From Simplicispira psychrophila DSM 11588 (lineage in GTDB: Bacteria; Pseudomonadota; Gammaproteobacteria; Burkholderiales; Burkholderiaceae_C): DNA of 64,000 nucleotides. Below the pieces are notes generated by a model. That model did no database searches, had not been told where the DNA came from, and was given only the letters and a program-made list of their open reading frames with translations. The stretch is taken from the NCBI RefSeq assembly GCF_000688255.1, contig NZ_JHYS01000001.1, positions 310,001-374,000 of the forward strand. Direction: 5' to 3'. The position numbers and the translations under genes were made by a program. Shown here in pieces: positions 44,330 to 52,831 of the stretch; position 1 is the stretch's first letter, and every line of letters starts with the position of its first letter.

Positions 44330-45982
44330 TCAGTCTTGCCCCCGTGTTTTGATCAGTGCCGCCACCAAGGCCTCGCCCTGGCTGTCCAGGTAGGCTTGCA
44401 AGCGCGTGGCGGCGTCAGCCAGTGGTTCGTCGGCGCTGCGTAGCGGCGTATAGAGCACGATGTTGGCGCCATCGTCCCCGCGTCCGGTGAGACGGCCCCA
44501 AGCGCCTTGCAGCTTGCCCACCACCTCACTGGCCGTGAAGTGGCCGTTGACCCAATAAAACCGCCAGACCAGCAAATGCTGGGCCTGCGCGCCGGGCACG
44601 GGACTGCGTTGTCGCAGCAGTGCCTGTTCTACCTGCAGCGGCTGGCCTTGCAGACGCGCTGGCGCCACCCCTGCGCTCAGGCGCAGCCAGTCGGTGTTTT
44701 TGCTGCTCACCAGCTTGTTTTCCGAGCTGACCAATTTGCGCTCGCCCTGTTGCTGGCGGTAGTAGCTCAGGTGCAGCCCAACGGCCTGCTGGTCGGCGTC
44801 GGTCTGGCCGGCATCCAATTGGGCAGAAGCATGGAGAAACAGCGGTGTCCAGCGACTCGGCGGCGCCGGCGTGGCACGCCAGGGCCGCTGCACGGTGGGT
44901 GCGGCCAGCTGCACCCGCTGGGTCTGCACACCCCGATCCATGACGGCAAGCACTCCATGGGGCGCCATAACTATAAAAAATAATAGCAAACACCGCTTTA
45001 TGACATTGGGCTTGAGGCCATTTTGACCCTTATTTTGTATTCCACGGCCGGTGGATACGGCTGCGCCTGCGGCTGCGGCTGCGGCGGACGCTGGTCCCGG
45101 GACAGGGTCTGTCCAGCGCGCACCCAAAAGAAACATCAGGCCCATCACCACGCCAAAAAACACCCAGCCATAGATGAGGTGATCGACACCGGTGGCCAAG
45201 GTGTTGCCCGACACATGGCCGAGCAGGACGATGAGATACGCGCGTACCCAATTGGCCACCACGGGCACCAGCACCGCCACGCCCATGAACAGCCAGCGCT
45301 TGCGCGGGCTTTGATAGCTGAGGTAGGCAAACAGGCAACCGACCATGACCGAAGCAATCAGATAGCGAATGCCGCTGCACGCCTCGACCACCGACCAGGT
45401 GCCGGACGGAATGACGAATTGCAAACCTTCGCGGTACACCGGAATACCGCTCGCGCGCAGCGCCAGCACCGTGAAATCGGCCGTCCACTCCATCAGACGG
45501 GGCAAAAGAAAGTCGCCCATCGGCACGGCAAAAAACAGAAACAGCAATGGAAACGTCAGCGCCCGGGCCACTTGCCAGCCCAGCACCGCTGGCACCGACA
45601 GCACGATCAGCATCGTCAGCGCCCATTGCGTTGCGGCGTTGACCGCCACCAGCTCCCCCGCCAGCCACAGCCCGGCCGCGCCGGCCATCAGCAGCCAGGC
45701 CAGTGGCCCCGGACGCGGCAGCAGGGTGGCCAGCACGGCGCGCTGGCGCCACACCAGCCACAGCGCAATGAACGGCACGACAAAGCCATGCGCGTAGGTA
45801 TCCGAGCGCGCCCAGATCGTCACCATTCCCCAGGCCGACTTCCAGTAGGCCACCAGGATCACCGCAAGCAGCAAGACCAGCACAGCCAGCGGCTTGCGCC
45901 AGACCAGGGGCAGCTGAAAACGACGCACCGGGGCGGTGGTGTCAGGCCTCGCCACTGCCGGGTTATCAGTCAAGACAGGCAT
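44330..45982 (-). CDS. xrtA: Exosortase A fused to an EpsI-type domain
   Basis: A 550-residue membrane protein. Residues 30-300 form eight or so helices with the exosortase catalytic residues Cys202 (VVEACSGIRYL), Arg247 (NWVRAYLIV) and His268 (GVDHLIYG). Exosortase A is a membrane transpeptidase-like enzyme for PEP-CTERM proteins. Residues about 340-545 form the EpsI-like domain, beginning with one hydrophobic helix and then periplasmic. A dispersed repeat (copy D) lies in frame between the two parts and encodes residues around 319-338, including the start of the second-domain helix. Translation starts at 45982, overlapping the glycosyltransferase stop by 17 bp; the longer upstream frame is not coding. 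A short duplicated peptide KLVSSENKLVSSKN lies in the EpsI part. Confidence 0.94.
   Translation of the reverse strand: MPVLTDNPAVARPDTTAPVRRFQLPLVWRKPLAVLVLLLAVILVAYWKSAWGMVTIWARSDTYAHGFVVPFIALWLVWRQRAVLATLLPRPGPLAWLLMAGAAGLWLAGELVAVNAATQWALTMLIVLSVPAVLGWQVARALTFPLLFLFFAVPMGDFLLPRLMEWTADFTVLALRASGIPVYREGLQFVIPSGTWSVVEACSGIRYLIASVMVGCLFAYLSYQSPRKRWLFMGVAVLVPVVANWVRAYLIVLLGHVSGNTLATGVDHLIYGWVFFGVVMGLMFLLGARWTDPVPGPASAAAAAAGAAVSTGRGIQNKGQNGLKPNVIKRCLLLFFIVMAPHGVLAVMDRGVQTQRVQLAAPTVQRPWRATPAPPSRWTPLFLHASAQLDAGQTDADQQAVGLHLSYYRQQQGERKLVSSENKLVSSKNTDWLRLSAGVAPARLQGQPLQVEQALLRQRSPVPGAQAQHLLVWRFYWVNGHFTASEVVGKLQGAWGRLTGRGDDGANIVLYTPLRSADEPLADAATRLQAYLDSQGEALVAALIKTRGQD
44971..45028 (-). repeat. Dispersed ~50-bp repeat, copy D, inside xrtA
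   Basis: On the minus strand it reads GTCAAAATGGCCTCAAGCCC, then AAAGCGGTGTTTGCTATTAT and a T-run, matching the other copies. It lies inside the xrtA coding frame, at the junction of the exosortase and EpsI parts, without breaking it. Confidence 0.65.
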
Positions 45983-47159
45983 TGATGCCTCCCAGATGGG
46001 CGTCCCAGCTGAAATGCTCCAGCACATGCCGGCGCGCTGCCACTCCGAGTAAGGCGCCTTGCGCGGGTGTATCCAGCAGGGCCTGCAATGCCTGTTCGAA
46101 GGCTTGCGGCGTATCGGCACGCAGCAAGCCCTGCGCGGCATTGGCGCCAATCGCGTTGGCGCACTCGGGTACGGTCACCACTGGGCGCTCCATGGCCATG
46201 GCTTCCAGAATCTTGTTCTGAATACCGCGCGCCACGCGCAGCGGCGCGACCACGGCAGCCGCATGTTGCAGGTAAGGCCGCACGTCGGCCACCGTGCCGG
46301 TGACGGTGACTGCAGCGCCCGCCAGCGCGCGCACCGGGGGCGGCGGGTTGCGGCCGACGATATAAAAATGCAGGCGCGGCCAACGCACCAGCAGGCGCGG
46401 CAGCACCTCAGTGGCAAACCACACTACGGCATCAATATTGGGCCAGTAATCCATGGCACCGGTGAATACCAATGGCTGCATGGGGTCCACAAACGGGCTG
46501 GGTCGGGCGGCGTCGGGCGCAAAAAAATCGGCGTCCACACCGTTGCACAGGGCCTGCACCGTGGTCCTGCATTCCGGCGCCGAGCGCAAAAACAGTGCGA
46601 CCTCTTGGTCAGTGACAAAAAAGGAGCGCTGCGCCTGCACCGCTACAGCACGTTCATAAGCCAGCAGCGTGCGCCCTTCACGCCGATACAGCCACGACAG
46701 CGGCCAGCGATGGCTGGCGGCGTACTGGCTCCACTTGGCCGAATCAACATCGACAAAGTCCACCAGCATCGGCACCTGGGGTGCCAGCACCTGGGCATAC
46801 GGCGCCATGGCCGAAGAAAAAACCACACTCGCCTGCAACTCGTGTTGTGCGGCGATGCGGCGCACCCAGGCGTGCAGACTGGCACAGCGGTAGTAATCCA
46901 GCGTCAGCGGTCCGCCGCGCGCCAAACCGGCCAGGCTGCACACCTTGGCCACACGCGGTTGCAAGCGCGCAATGTGAAGATCGGGACACAGGGCGCGCAA
47001 CGCCGGCACATGCTGCTCGTCCTCGGGGTCATCAATAAACGTCCCCAGAAAGACTCGGTGCGACTGCAGCAAATGGCGCAACAAATGGTAAGAGCGCACT
47101 TTGTCGCCCTTGTTGGGCGGATACGGCAGTCGATGGACCAGATACAGGATGTTGCGCAC
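45966..47159 (-). CDS. TIGR03087-type XrtA system glycosyltransferase
   Basis: A 397-residue GT-B glycosyltransferase. The start RNILYLVHRLPYPPNKGDKVRSYHLLRHL is characteristic of the TIGR03087 group found in exosortase A loci; later segments are FVDVDSAKWSQYA, VFTGAMDYWPNIDAV and GIQNKILEAMAMERPVV. The GTG at 47159 is chosen because GGAG lies 6 bp upstream and the protein family starts here; the open frame continuing to 47249 runs into the FemAB gene. Its 3' end overlaps xrtA by 17 bp. Cytosolic, with an unknown donor sugar. Confidence 0.92.
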   Translation of the reverse strand: MRNILYLVHRLPYPPNKGDKVRSYHLLRHLLQSHRVFLGTFIDDPEDEQHVPALRALCPDLHIARLQPRVAKVCSLAGLARGGPLTLDYYRCASLHAWVRRIAAQHELQASVVFSSAMAPYAQVLAPQVPMLVDFVDVDSAKWSQYAASHRWPLSWLYRREGRTLLAYERAVAVQAQRSFFVTDQEVALFLRSAPECRTTVQALCNGVDADFFAPDAARPSPFVDPMQPLVFTGAMDYWPNIDAVVWFATEVLPRLLVRWPRLHFYIVGRNPPPPVRALAGAAVTVTGTVADVRPYLQHAAAVVAPLRVARGIQNKILEAMAMERPVVTVPECANAIGANAAQGLLRADTPQAFEQALQALLDTPAQGALLGVAARRHVLEHFSWDAHLGGINACLD

Positions 47160-47182
47160 GGCGGCTCCAGATGAAATGGCAC

Positions 47183-48265
47183 TCAGCCGAGGTTGCGCAC
47201 GATCTTCGGGCCCAGCCAATTGGCCACGCCCAGCGGCATCCGCCGCCAAGCGGCGATCAGCAGCCGGTATTTGGCGTTCGCCGGGTTGTTTTGCGGCACG
47301 CTGTCACGGTGGTACAGGCAGTATTCATAGTGCAGCGGCGTGGCTTCGCAGCCCCAGTTTTTCTTGAACGCATACGAGCCCGTGCCCCGTTTGCTGCGCC
47401 CATAGTCAAACACCTTCAAGCCGCGCACGCAGGCCAGGCGCATCAGCTCCCAATACTTGAAATCATTGGCAGCCAGGTCCCGCGCCGCTTCGGCGTCGCC
47501 CGCGTAGTAGGGCAGCACTTCATCGCGAAAATAGAAACTCAGCACGCTACTGATGGGCTGGCCATCGGCAGTACACACGGTGAGCACCTCACAGTCGGGG
47601 CCAAAAACCCGGCACAGCGTCTGGAAGTAGCGCTTGGGCAACGCCGGCGTACCGTGGCGGTGCACGTTTTCCGCGTAGAGCACAAAAAATCGGTCTACCG
47701 TGGTATCGATGTGTGCACGCAAGCCGTTCTTGATGCCCTTGCGCACCATGGCACGCTGTTTGCGCGGGATGGCACTCATGTTGTCGGCGTCCAGCGGCGC
47801 AATCGGCTTGCGAAACGTCACGTACAGGTCTTGTACCGGCCAGTCGGTATGGCGGCGCTGCACATTGCGCAACTCCAGGTGATCGACTTTCAAGCGCTGC
47901 GCCAGCTGCTGCGCCTCCTGCTCTAGGGCGGCACTGGCCTCCTCGTCCAGCGCCGCCGCACCGCCATATACCGCGAAAGGCAAGCTGGTGAGCGCATTGC
48001 CAAACAGACGGCTATGGACATGCGCCAGCGCCAGCACGCCGCGAATCTGCCCCGCCTGCTGCGCGTACAGAAAATAGGTGTCGTGGTGAAACACCTCGCG
48101 GATGACCTGCTGCCAGCCGGCACGGTGAAAAAACGTCGCCTGCGGACAGGTCTGCACAAAAGCATCCCAGCGCGCAACACCGGTAGTGCTGCGCATGTCG
48201 AGCCGGTGCACCGTCAACGATGCAGCCACATCAGAAATTTCAGACACCTCAGACACCTCAGACAT
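47183..48265 (-). CDS. FemAB family XrtA/PEP-CTERM system-associated protein
   Basis: A 360-residue GNAT-like (FemAB/GNAT_6) transferase of the exosortase A-associated group. Signature segments: FFHRAGWQQVIREVFHHDTYFLYA, VDHLELRNVQ, MVRKGIKNGLRA, YAGDAEAARDLAANDFKYWELMRLA and FDYGRSKRGTGSYAFKKNWG. It probably transfers an acyl or aminoacyl group to a sugar of the polymer. An ideal Shine-Dalgarno (AGGAGG, 6 bp before the ATG at 48265) supports the start, which overlaps the deacetylase stop by 8 bp. The first residues are a four-fold imperfect repeat (SEV SEV SEI SDV) encoded by 9-bp units. Confidence 0.93.
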   Translation of the reverse strand: MSEVSEVSEISDVAASLTVHRLDMRSTTGVARWDAFVQTCPQATFFHRAGWQQVIREVFHHDTYFLYAQQAGQIRGVLALAHVHSRLFGNALTSLPFAVYGGAAALDEEASAALEQEAQQLAQRLKVDHLELRNVQRRHTDWPVQDLYVTFRKPIAPLDADNMSAIPRKQRAMVRKGIKNGLRAHIDTTVDRFFVLYAENVHRHGTPALPKRYFQTLCRVFGPDCEVLTVCTADGQPISSVLSFYFRDEVLPYYAGDAEAARDLAANDFKYWELMRLACVRGLKVFDYGRSKRGTGSYAFKKNWGCEATPLHYEYCLYHRDSVPQNNPANAKYRLLIAAWRRMPLGVANWLGPKIVRNLG

Positions 48266-49124
48266 CCGTAGCCTCCTGCGCCGTCGCGGGTAAAAAAATA
48301 TGGTCCATGCGGCCCCAGTGAAAATCCTGCAACAAACGCCGCAACCGCTGCTCCATCCGATCTACGTTGACGTAGTGTCGAAAGTGCGTCTTGAAGCCGA
48401 TGCCCGGCACACGCGGCTGCTCGGCATCGATCTCCCAGGGATGGAAATAAAACACCGCAGGAGATTGGTCCTGCTCATGCACGCGGCGCAACATCCAGCG
48501 CGACAGTGCGTAAGGGAAAAAGCGAAAGTAGCCGCCGCCACTGGCCGGAAAATTACGCTGGAACAGGCGCACGGTAGTGGGCGGAATTTCCATCAGGCCG
48601 GCACGGATCTGGTGGGCAAAACGCGGCGCATCCGGCGTTCCGTAATGGTCGTGCGCCACGGGATAGATGCTGGAGCTGTAGCTGTAGCCGGCACGCGCCA
48701 AGGTATCGAGGGCCCACCCATTGCCCGGCTCAATAGAAAAACTGGGGGCACGGTAGCCCTGCACCACCACCCCGGCAATGTCTTGTAGCAGCGTTTTGGC
48801 GTGGTGGATGTCCTGGAAAAATGCCTCCGGTGACAAATCGCTCACGCGCTCATGGCCATAGCCATGGCTGGCCAGCTCGTGCCCGCCGGCAACGATACGG
48901 CGCACCAAGGTCGGATAACGCTCGGCAATCCAGCCCAGCGTAAAAAACGTGGCGCAGATGCTGCGCTCCTCCAGCAAAGCCAGGATGCGATCCATGTTGC
49001 GCTCGATCCGGCATTCACGCGTATCCCACTCGCTGCGCCGAATGTGCGGAGCGAACGCCGACACCTGAAAGTAGTCTTCGACGTCGATGGTCAGCGCATT
49101 GCGGATAGGCGGCAGGTGGGGCAT
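48258..49124 (-). CDS. XrtA system polysaccharide deacetylase (DUF3473 type)
   Basis: A 288-residue NodB-fold deacetylase. Starts NALTIDVEDYFQVSAF (catalytic Asp and metal Asp region), metal His pair in ELASHGYGHERVSD, then VVQGYRAPSFSIEPGN, and the C-terminal DUF3473 extension (FPYALSRWMLRRVHEQ, YFHPWEID, HYVNVDRMEQRLRRLL). No signal peptide is visible. It should remove N- or O-acetyl groups from GlcNAc-like residues of the exopolysaccharide or its lipid-linked precursor. It follows the ATPase gene by 5 bp and overlaps FemAB by 8 bp. Confidence 0.94.
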   Translation of the reverse strand: MPHLPPIRNALTIDVEDYFQVSAFAPHIRRSEWDTRECRIERNMDRILALLEERSICATFFTLGWIAERYPTLVRRIVAGGHELASHGYGHERVSDLSPEAFFQDIHHAKTLLQDIAGVVVQGYRAPSFSIEPGNGWALDTLARAGYSYSSSIYPVAHDHYGTPDAPRFAHQIRAGLMEIPPTTVRLFQRNFPASGGGYFRFFPYALSRWMLRRVHEQDQSPAVFYFHPWEIDAEQPRVPGIGFKTHFRHYVNVDRMEQRLRRLLQDFHWGRMDHIFLPATAQEATDV

Positions 49125-49129
49125 GGTGA

Positions 49130-50227
49130 TCAGCTTGCGGCTTTAGGCAAGGTACCTTCCGGACTGGAGCGCCGACTGGCAGCCACCAGTTTTTGCAGAC
49201 TCATCAAGATCTCCAGGCTTACGCGCTCCTGGCGCAGCACACTGCGCTCAATGCGCAACAGGCGGGCGCTCAATTGCTCGGCGGCCACATGCCCCAACTG
49301 CTGAGCCATACCGTCCGCCAGGGCCACATCCAGATCCAGATCAAGCACGTCGTCTTCCAGATCGCTGTCCGTCAGCGACGGGAGCGCAGCTTGCGGGGTC
49401 GCCGGGGAGGGTGCGTGCAACTCTGACTGCAATTCATCAATGATTTCGCTCACCAGGCCCAGATCGATGTGGGTCTGATCGGTCAGGAAGCCCTGCAGCA
49501 GGACGCGATCAAACAAGGTGTTGATGCGCCGCGGAATGCCGCGGGTGTGCTGGTAGACGCTGTCGAAGATGGCTGCGTCCAGGGTGGGTTTGTCGCTGGC
49601 ACCCGCACAGCGCAACCGATGCAGGATGTATTCCCGGGTTTCATCGCCATCGAGCGGACCCAGATGGCAGGTGGCCGTCACGCGCTGGCGCAATTGCTCC
49701 ATGCCAGGGCTTTGCAGGATGTCGCGGAACTCTGGCTGGCCCACCAGAAAGGTCTGCAGCAACGCCGTCTGGCCCTGCTGAAAGTTCGACAGCATGCGCA
49801 GCTCTTCCACTGCCTGCGGGTGCAGATTTTGTGCTTCATCGACCATCAGCAGACAGCGCTTGCCTTGCAGCGTCTGGGTAATGAAAAAAGCTTCCAGCGC
49901 CACCAACAGATCCGCTTTGGAAACCCCGCGCACCGGGATACCGAACGCCGCACCCACCAGCCGCAGCGTGTCGTCCGCGCCCAGTTGCGTGCTCACCAGA
50001 TGCGCTGCTCGGATGGTCGCCGGATCCAGGCTGTCCAGCAGGCCACGCACAATCGTCGTCTTTCCTGCCCCGACCTCTCCGGTGATGACAATAAAACCCT
50101 CGCAACGCATGACGCCGTATTCGAGATACGCCCGGGCGCGTTGGTGCTGCTTGCTACTGAAATAGAAGCTCGGATCCGGATTGAGCTGAAAGGGCTTGCT
50201 GGTCAAGCCATAAAACGCTTCATACAT
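49130..50227 (-). CDS. XrtA/PEP-CTERM system-associated ATPase (ExeA-like)
   Basis: A 365-residue AAA ATPase related to ExeA/GspA. MYEAFYGLTSKPFQLNPDPSFYFSS is the standard opening; Walker A is GEVGAGKTT, Walker B LLMVDEAQNL, sensor region RGIPRRINTLFDRVLL. The C-terminal 90 residues are unconserved, acidic and helical. In exosortase A loci this ATPase always accompanies the Wzz-like, kinase and outer membrane genes, and probably drives assembly or localisation of the export complex (inference). It follows the outer membrane protein gene by 3 bp. Confidence 0.93.
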   Translation of the reverse strand: MYEAFYGLTSKPFQLNPDPSFYFSSKQHQRARAYLEYGVMRCEGFIVITGEVGAGKTTIVRGLLDSLDPATIRAAHLVSTQLGADDTLRLVGAAFGIPVRGVSKADLLVALEAFFITQTLQGKRCLLMVDEAQNLHPQAVEELRMLSNFQQGQTALLQTFLVGQPEFRDILQSPGMEQLRQRVTATCHLGPLDGDETREYILHRLRCAGASDKPTLDAAIFDSVYQHTRGIPRRINTLFDRVLLQGFLTDQTHIDLGLVSEIIDELQSELHAPSPATPQAALPSLTDSDLEDDVLDLDLDVALADGMAQQLGHVAAEQLSARLLRIERSVLRQERVSLEILMSLQKLVAASRRSSPEGTLPKAAS

Positions 50228-50230
50228 GGC

Positions 50231-51826
50231 TTAAAACCGATGTGTGAGGGTGGCCACCAAGGCCGACTCGTTATAGGCTCGCGAGGAGCTGGCGTGGCCA
50301 TCGGATACCGAACGGCGCAGCTGAAGGCCCAGACTGGTGCGCGGCGCCAGCTGCATGCTCGTGCCCACTGCCAGCGAGCGCACACGGGTTTCCTGGCCCG
50401 GCGCCGTGCCCACACTGCGCTGCTCGATCAGGCTTGCCTGGACAGCGGTTTGCGGCGTCAGACGGTGCGCCAACGACAGACTCCAGCCGCGCTGGCGAAT
50501 GCGCGTATTGGTATCGAAATCATCGCCCGCAGAGAGCGCCACCAAACCGAGCCGGCGATTATCAGACTGCATCACGGCCAGCGTCACCACGCTGCGCCGG
50601 CCCAGCAAGGCCAACGACAACTGCTGCATGCGCTGCAGCGTGCTGGCGGAGCGCAGAAAATCTTGCGGCACCAGCAGATCAGGCGACAAGCCCAGGCGGT
50701 TAATTTCAGTCTGCACCCGCTGGGTGCGCAGGATCGGATCGGGCTCCACTTGGGCATAGAACCCGTAGAGCAAATCAAACAGCCCACCCAGCGATGCCGA
50801 TTGCGCCCCCTGTCCCTGGGACACGCCCTTGGTGTCGCTATAGCGCCAGACAGTGCGTGCGGTGCGGTGCTCCAACAGCACGTTGTGGGCTTTACCAAAG
50901 TAGCGACTTTCCTGCTCCACCGACACCCGGGTGCGCTCCGAGGGGCGCCAGAGTACGCCCAGACCGGCAATGCGGCTGGACTCGCGCTCCAGCGCGAGTT
51001 GGTTGGTGGATTCAACCCCTACCACGCCCATCAGCATCCATTGCGGCGTCACGACAGCTTTCAGGCGCGCCCGCAGAGTCGCCGTATCGATCGATCGACC
51101 CAGAGAGAAATCCACCTGTTCCTGGCTCGCCTCGACACCCCAACCCAGCCATTGGCCACTTTGGCGGTTGTCCACGCGAAAACGCCCCTCTTGGGTTCTG
51201 ACATCAGAGCGCCGGGAGGTATCGGTACGGTTATCTTGCACGCTGTAGCGCGCTTCGTACTCTGCCACGCTGCCGATGCGACCACGCAAATAGGGCGAAA
51301 GGCCAAAACTGGAGGTCTGCGCCGCGTTGGGATTGCCCGGGGAGCCATCCACTGGCGCACCAAAAACCGATATCGGCTGCATGGTGACGACACCAGTGAC
51401 ATCCACAAACAGGCGCTGCTCGATCGCTTCAACAGCCACGCGGGCATTGAGGTGGTGCTCCAAGTGACTGGCACCGGTGGTGTTCACGTAATGAAACCCG
51501 TGCAACGAATAATCAGCAAAACCTTTGATGCGGGCCGTATTGCCGATCCAGAGCAGCCCCGGGCTGATGTCGGTGATCTGATCGCTCAGGTTGCTGGCAT
51601 CGCGGCGTGCATTGCTGGTAATGGTGTGCTGCACCGAAACACGTGGCTCCAGCCAGCTGGTGCGCTGCGCCGATGTGGCGTTTTCCTGCGCCGATGGCAG
51701 CGCCCCGGTAGACGAGATGGCGGAGCCTTTTTCTGGCATCGATTGGGCCCTGGCAGCCGGGAACATGGCGACAGGCGCAGTGACCAGTACCAGCGCGGCG
51801 TAACGCACGAAGACAACTCTACTCAT
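50231..51826 (-). CDS. TIGR03016-type outer membrane protein of the XrtA system
   Basis: A 531-residue protein with a signal peptide (YAALVLVTAPVAMFPAARA) and a long series of amphipathic beta strands, ending ALVATLTHRF with a C-terminal phenylalanine as in outer membrane beta barrels. It matches the PEP-CTERM system-associated outer membrane protein group, thought to take part in polysaccharide export or anchoring at the outer membrane. It lies between the tyrosine kinase and ATPase genes on the minus strand, with 18 and 3 bp gaps. Long open frames on the opposite strand across this gene are composition artefacts. Confidence 0.9.
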   Translation of the reverse strand: MSRVVFVRYAALVLVTAPVAMFPAARAQSMPEKGSAISSTGALPSAQENATSAQRTSWLEPRVSVQHTITSNARRDASNLSDQITDISPGLLWIGNTARIKGFADYSLHGFHYVNTTGASHLEHHLNARVAVEAIEQRLFVDVTGVVTMQPISVFGAPVDGSPGNPNAAQTSSFGLSPYLRGRIGSVAEYEARYSVQDNRTDTSRRSDVRTQEGRFRVDNRQSGQWLGWGVEASQEQVDFSLGRSIDTATLRARLKAVVTPQWMLMGVVGVESTNQLALERESSRIAGLGVLWRPSERTRVSVEQESRYFGKAHNVLLEHRTARTVWRYSDTKGVSQGQGAQSASLGGLFDLLYGFYAQVEPDPILRTQRVQTEINRLGLSPDLLVPQDFLRSASTLQRMQQLSLALLGRRSVVTLAVMQSDNRRLGLVALSAGDDFDTNTRIRQRGWSLSLAHRLTPQTAVQASLIEQRSVGTAPGQETRVRSLAVGTSMQLAPRTSLGLQLRRSVSDGHASSSRAYNESALVATLTHRF

Positions 51827-51844
51827 GCAAACTTTCTTTTTATG

Positions 51845-52822
51845 TCAGGCCGGCGTGGCAACTCTTTGACCGACAGCATCCTGCTCATGTCCATACCCGT
51901 ACCCATAGCCGTGGCCGTATCCATAAGCACCCATGCCACGGCTGCGCGCTTGGTTCAGCACCATGAACCTGATCGGGCAGAACTCAATGGTGGATAAAGC
52001 GTGGCGAACTTGAGACTGCAGCGTTTTTTCCGCCTGCACCACCATGACAATCTGCCCCATGTGGCTGGCCAATACCCGCGCTTCGGTCGTCAATAGCAGC
52101 GGGGGCGAATCAAAAATGATGATGCGGTCGCTGTAGCGCTGGCCCATTTCCGCCAACAAATCCACCATGGCGTCACTGGCCAGCAATTCGGTAGCACGTG
52201 GATGCGGCAAACCGGTCGGCAGCAAGGTGAAGTTGTCGATATTGGTGCGCAGCAGCACATCCGACACCGCCAATTTTTTGTCCAGCAGCAAATCGAGCAG
52301 GCCTGGCGCCGGTGGCAAGCCAAGTGCCTGCATCACGGAGGGGCGTGCCACATCGGCATCCACCAGCATGACGGTATGGTTCTGCTCCATCGCCATGCTC
52401 ATTGCCAGGTTGATGGCGGTAAAACTCTTGCCTTCTCCGGGTAAAGAGCTGGTGACCATGATGAGGTTGCCGTGCGGCACTGCCGCAGCGCCCCGGCCGG
52501 AGGCGTTTTCCAGCAGGGGACGCTTGATGACGCGAAACTGGTCCGTGATGCCCGAGCGCGGCGCATTGCGGGTGACAAAACCGGCAGCAGCCAACGCGGT
52601 CAGGTTGATATGTACGCTTTTGGAGCTCGGCGCAGCAGGCGGTACGGTCTGGGTCTTGAAGGCACTGGACTCCAGTGCCGGAGATGCCGGAGATGTCGCA
52701 GACGCTGCCGGGCTGGGCGCCGCGGTAAATTTTTCAGGCATCGGCACGTCACTGGGCAAAAAGGCACCAGCGGCGCGCAACTGCTCCAGGCGCTGGGCTG
52801 CTTTTTCAATGGAACTGGTCAT
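51845..52822 (-). CDS. XrtA-associated BY-type tyrosine autokinase
   Basis: A 325-residue cytoplasmic bacterial tyrosine kinase. Residues 1-95 form a Pro/Ala-rich linker; Walker A is SLPGEGKS (126-133), Walker A' is VMLVDADVARPS, Walker B is IIIFDSPPLLL. The C-terminal tail is a tyrosine cluster (GYGHGYGYGYGH), the expected autophosphorylation site. With the separate Wzz-like protein it forms a split Wzc-type co-polymerase controlling chain length and export. A likely cognate phosphatase is encoded at 59112-59612. It starts 10 bp after the chain-length determinant gene. Confidence 0.95.
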   Translation of the reverse strand: MTSSIEKAAQRLEQLRAAGAFLPSDVPMPEKFTAAPSPAASATSPASPALESSAFKTQTVPPAAPSSKSVHINLTALAAAGFVTRNAPRSGITDQFRVIKRPLLENASGRGAAAVPHGNLIMVTSSLPGEGKSFTAINLAMSMAMEQNHTVMLVDADVARPSVMQALGLPPAPGLLDLLLDKKLAVSDVLLRTNIDNFTLLPTGLPHPRATELLASDAMVDLLAEMGQRYSDRIIIFDSPPLLLTTEARVLASHMGQIVMVVQAEKTLQSQVRHALSTIEFCPIRFMVLNQARSRGMGAYGYGHGYGYGYGHEQDAVGQRVATPA

Positions 52823-52831
52823 GGTGGCCTT

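Noticed and set aside
49469-51997. 842-codon open frame on the plus strand across the ATPase and outer membrane protein genes
   Set aside because: It is antisense to two well-supported genes, has no recognisable domain and its composition is that of a shadow frame in GC-rich DNA.
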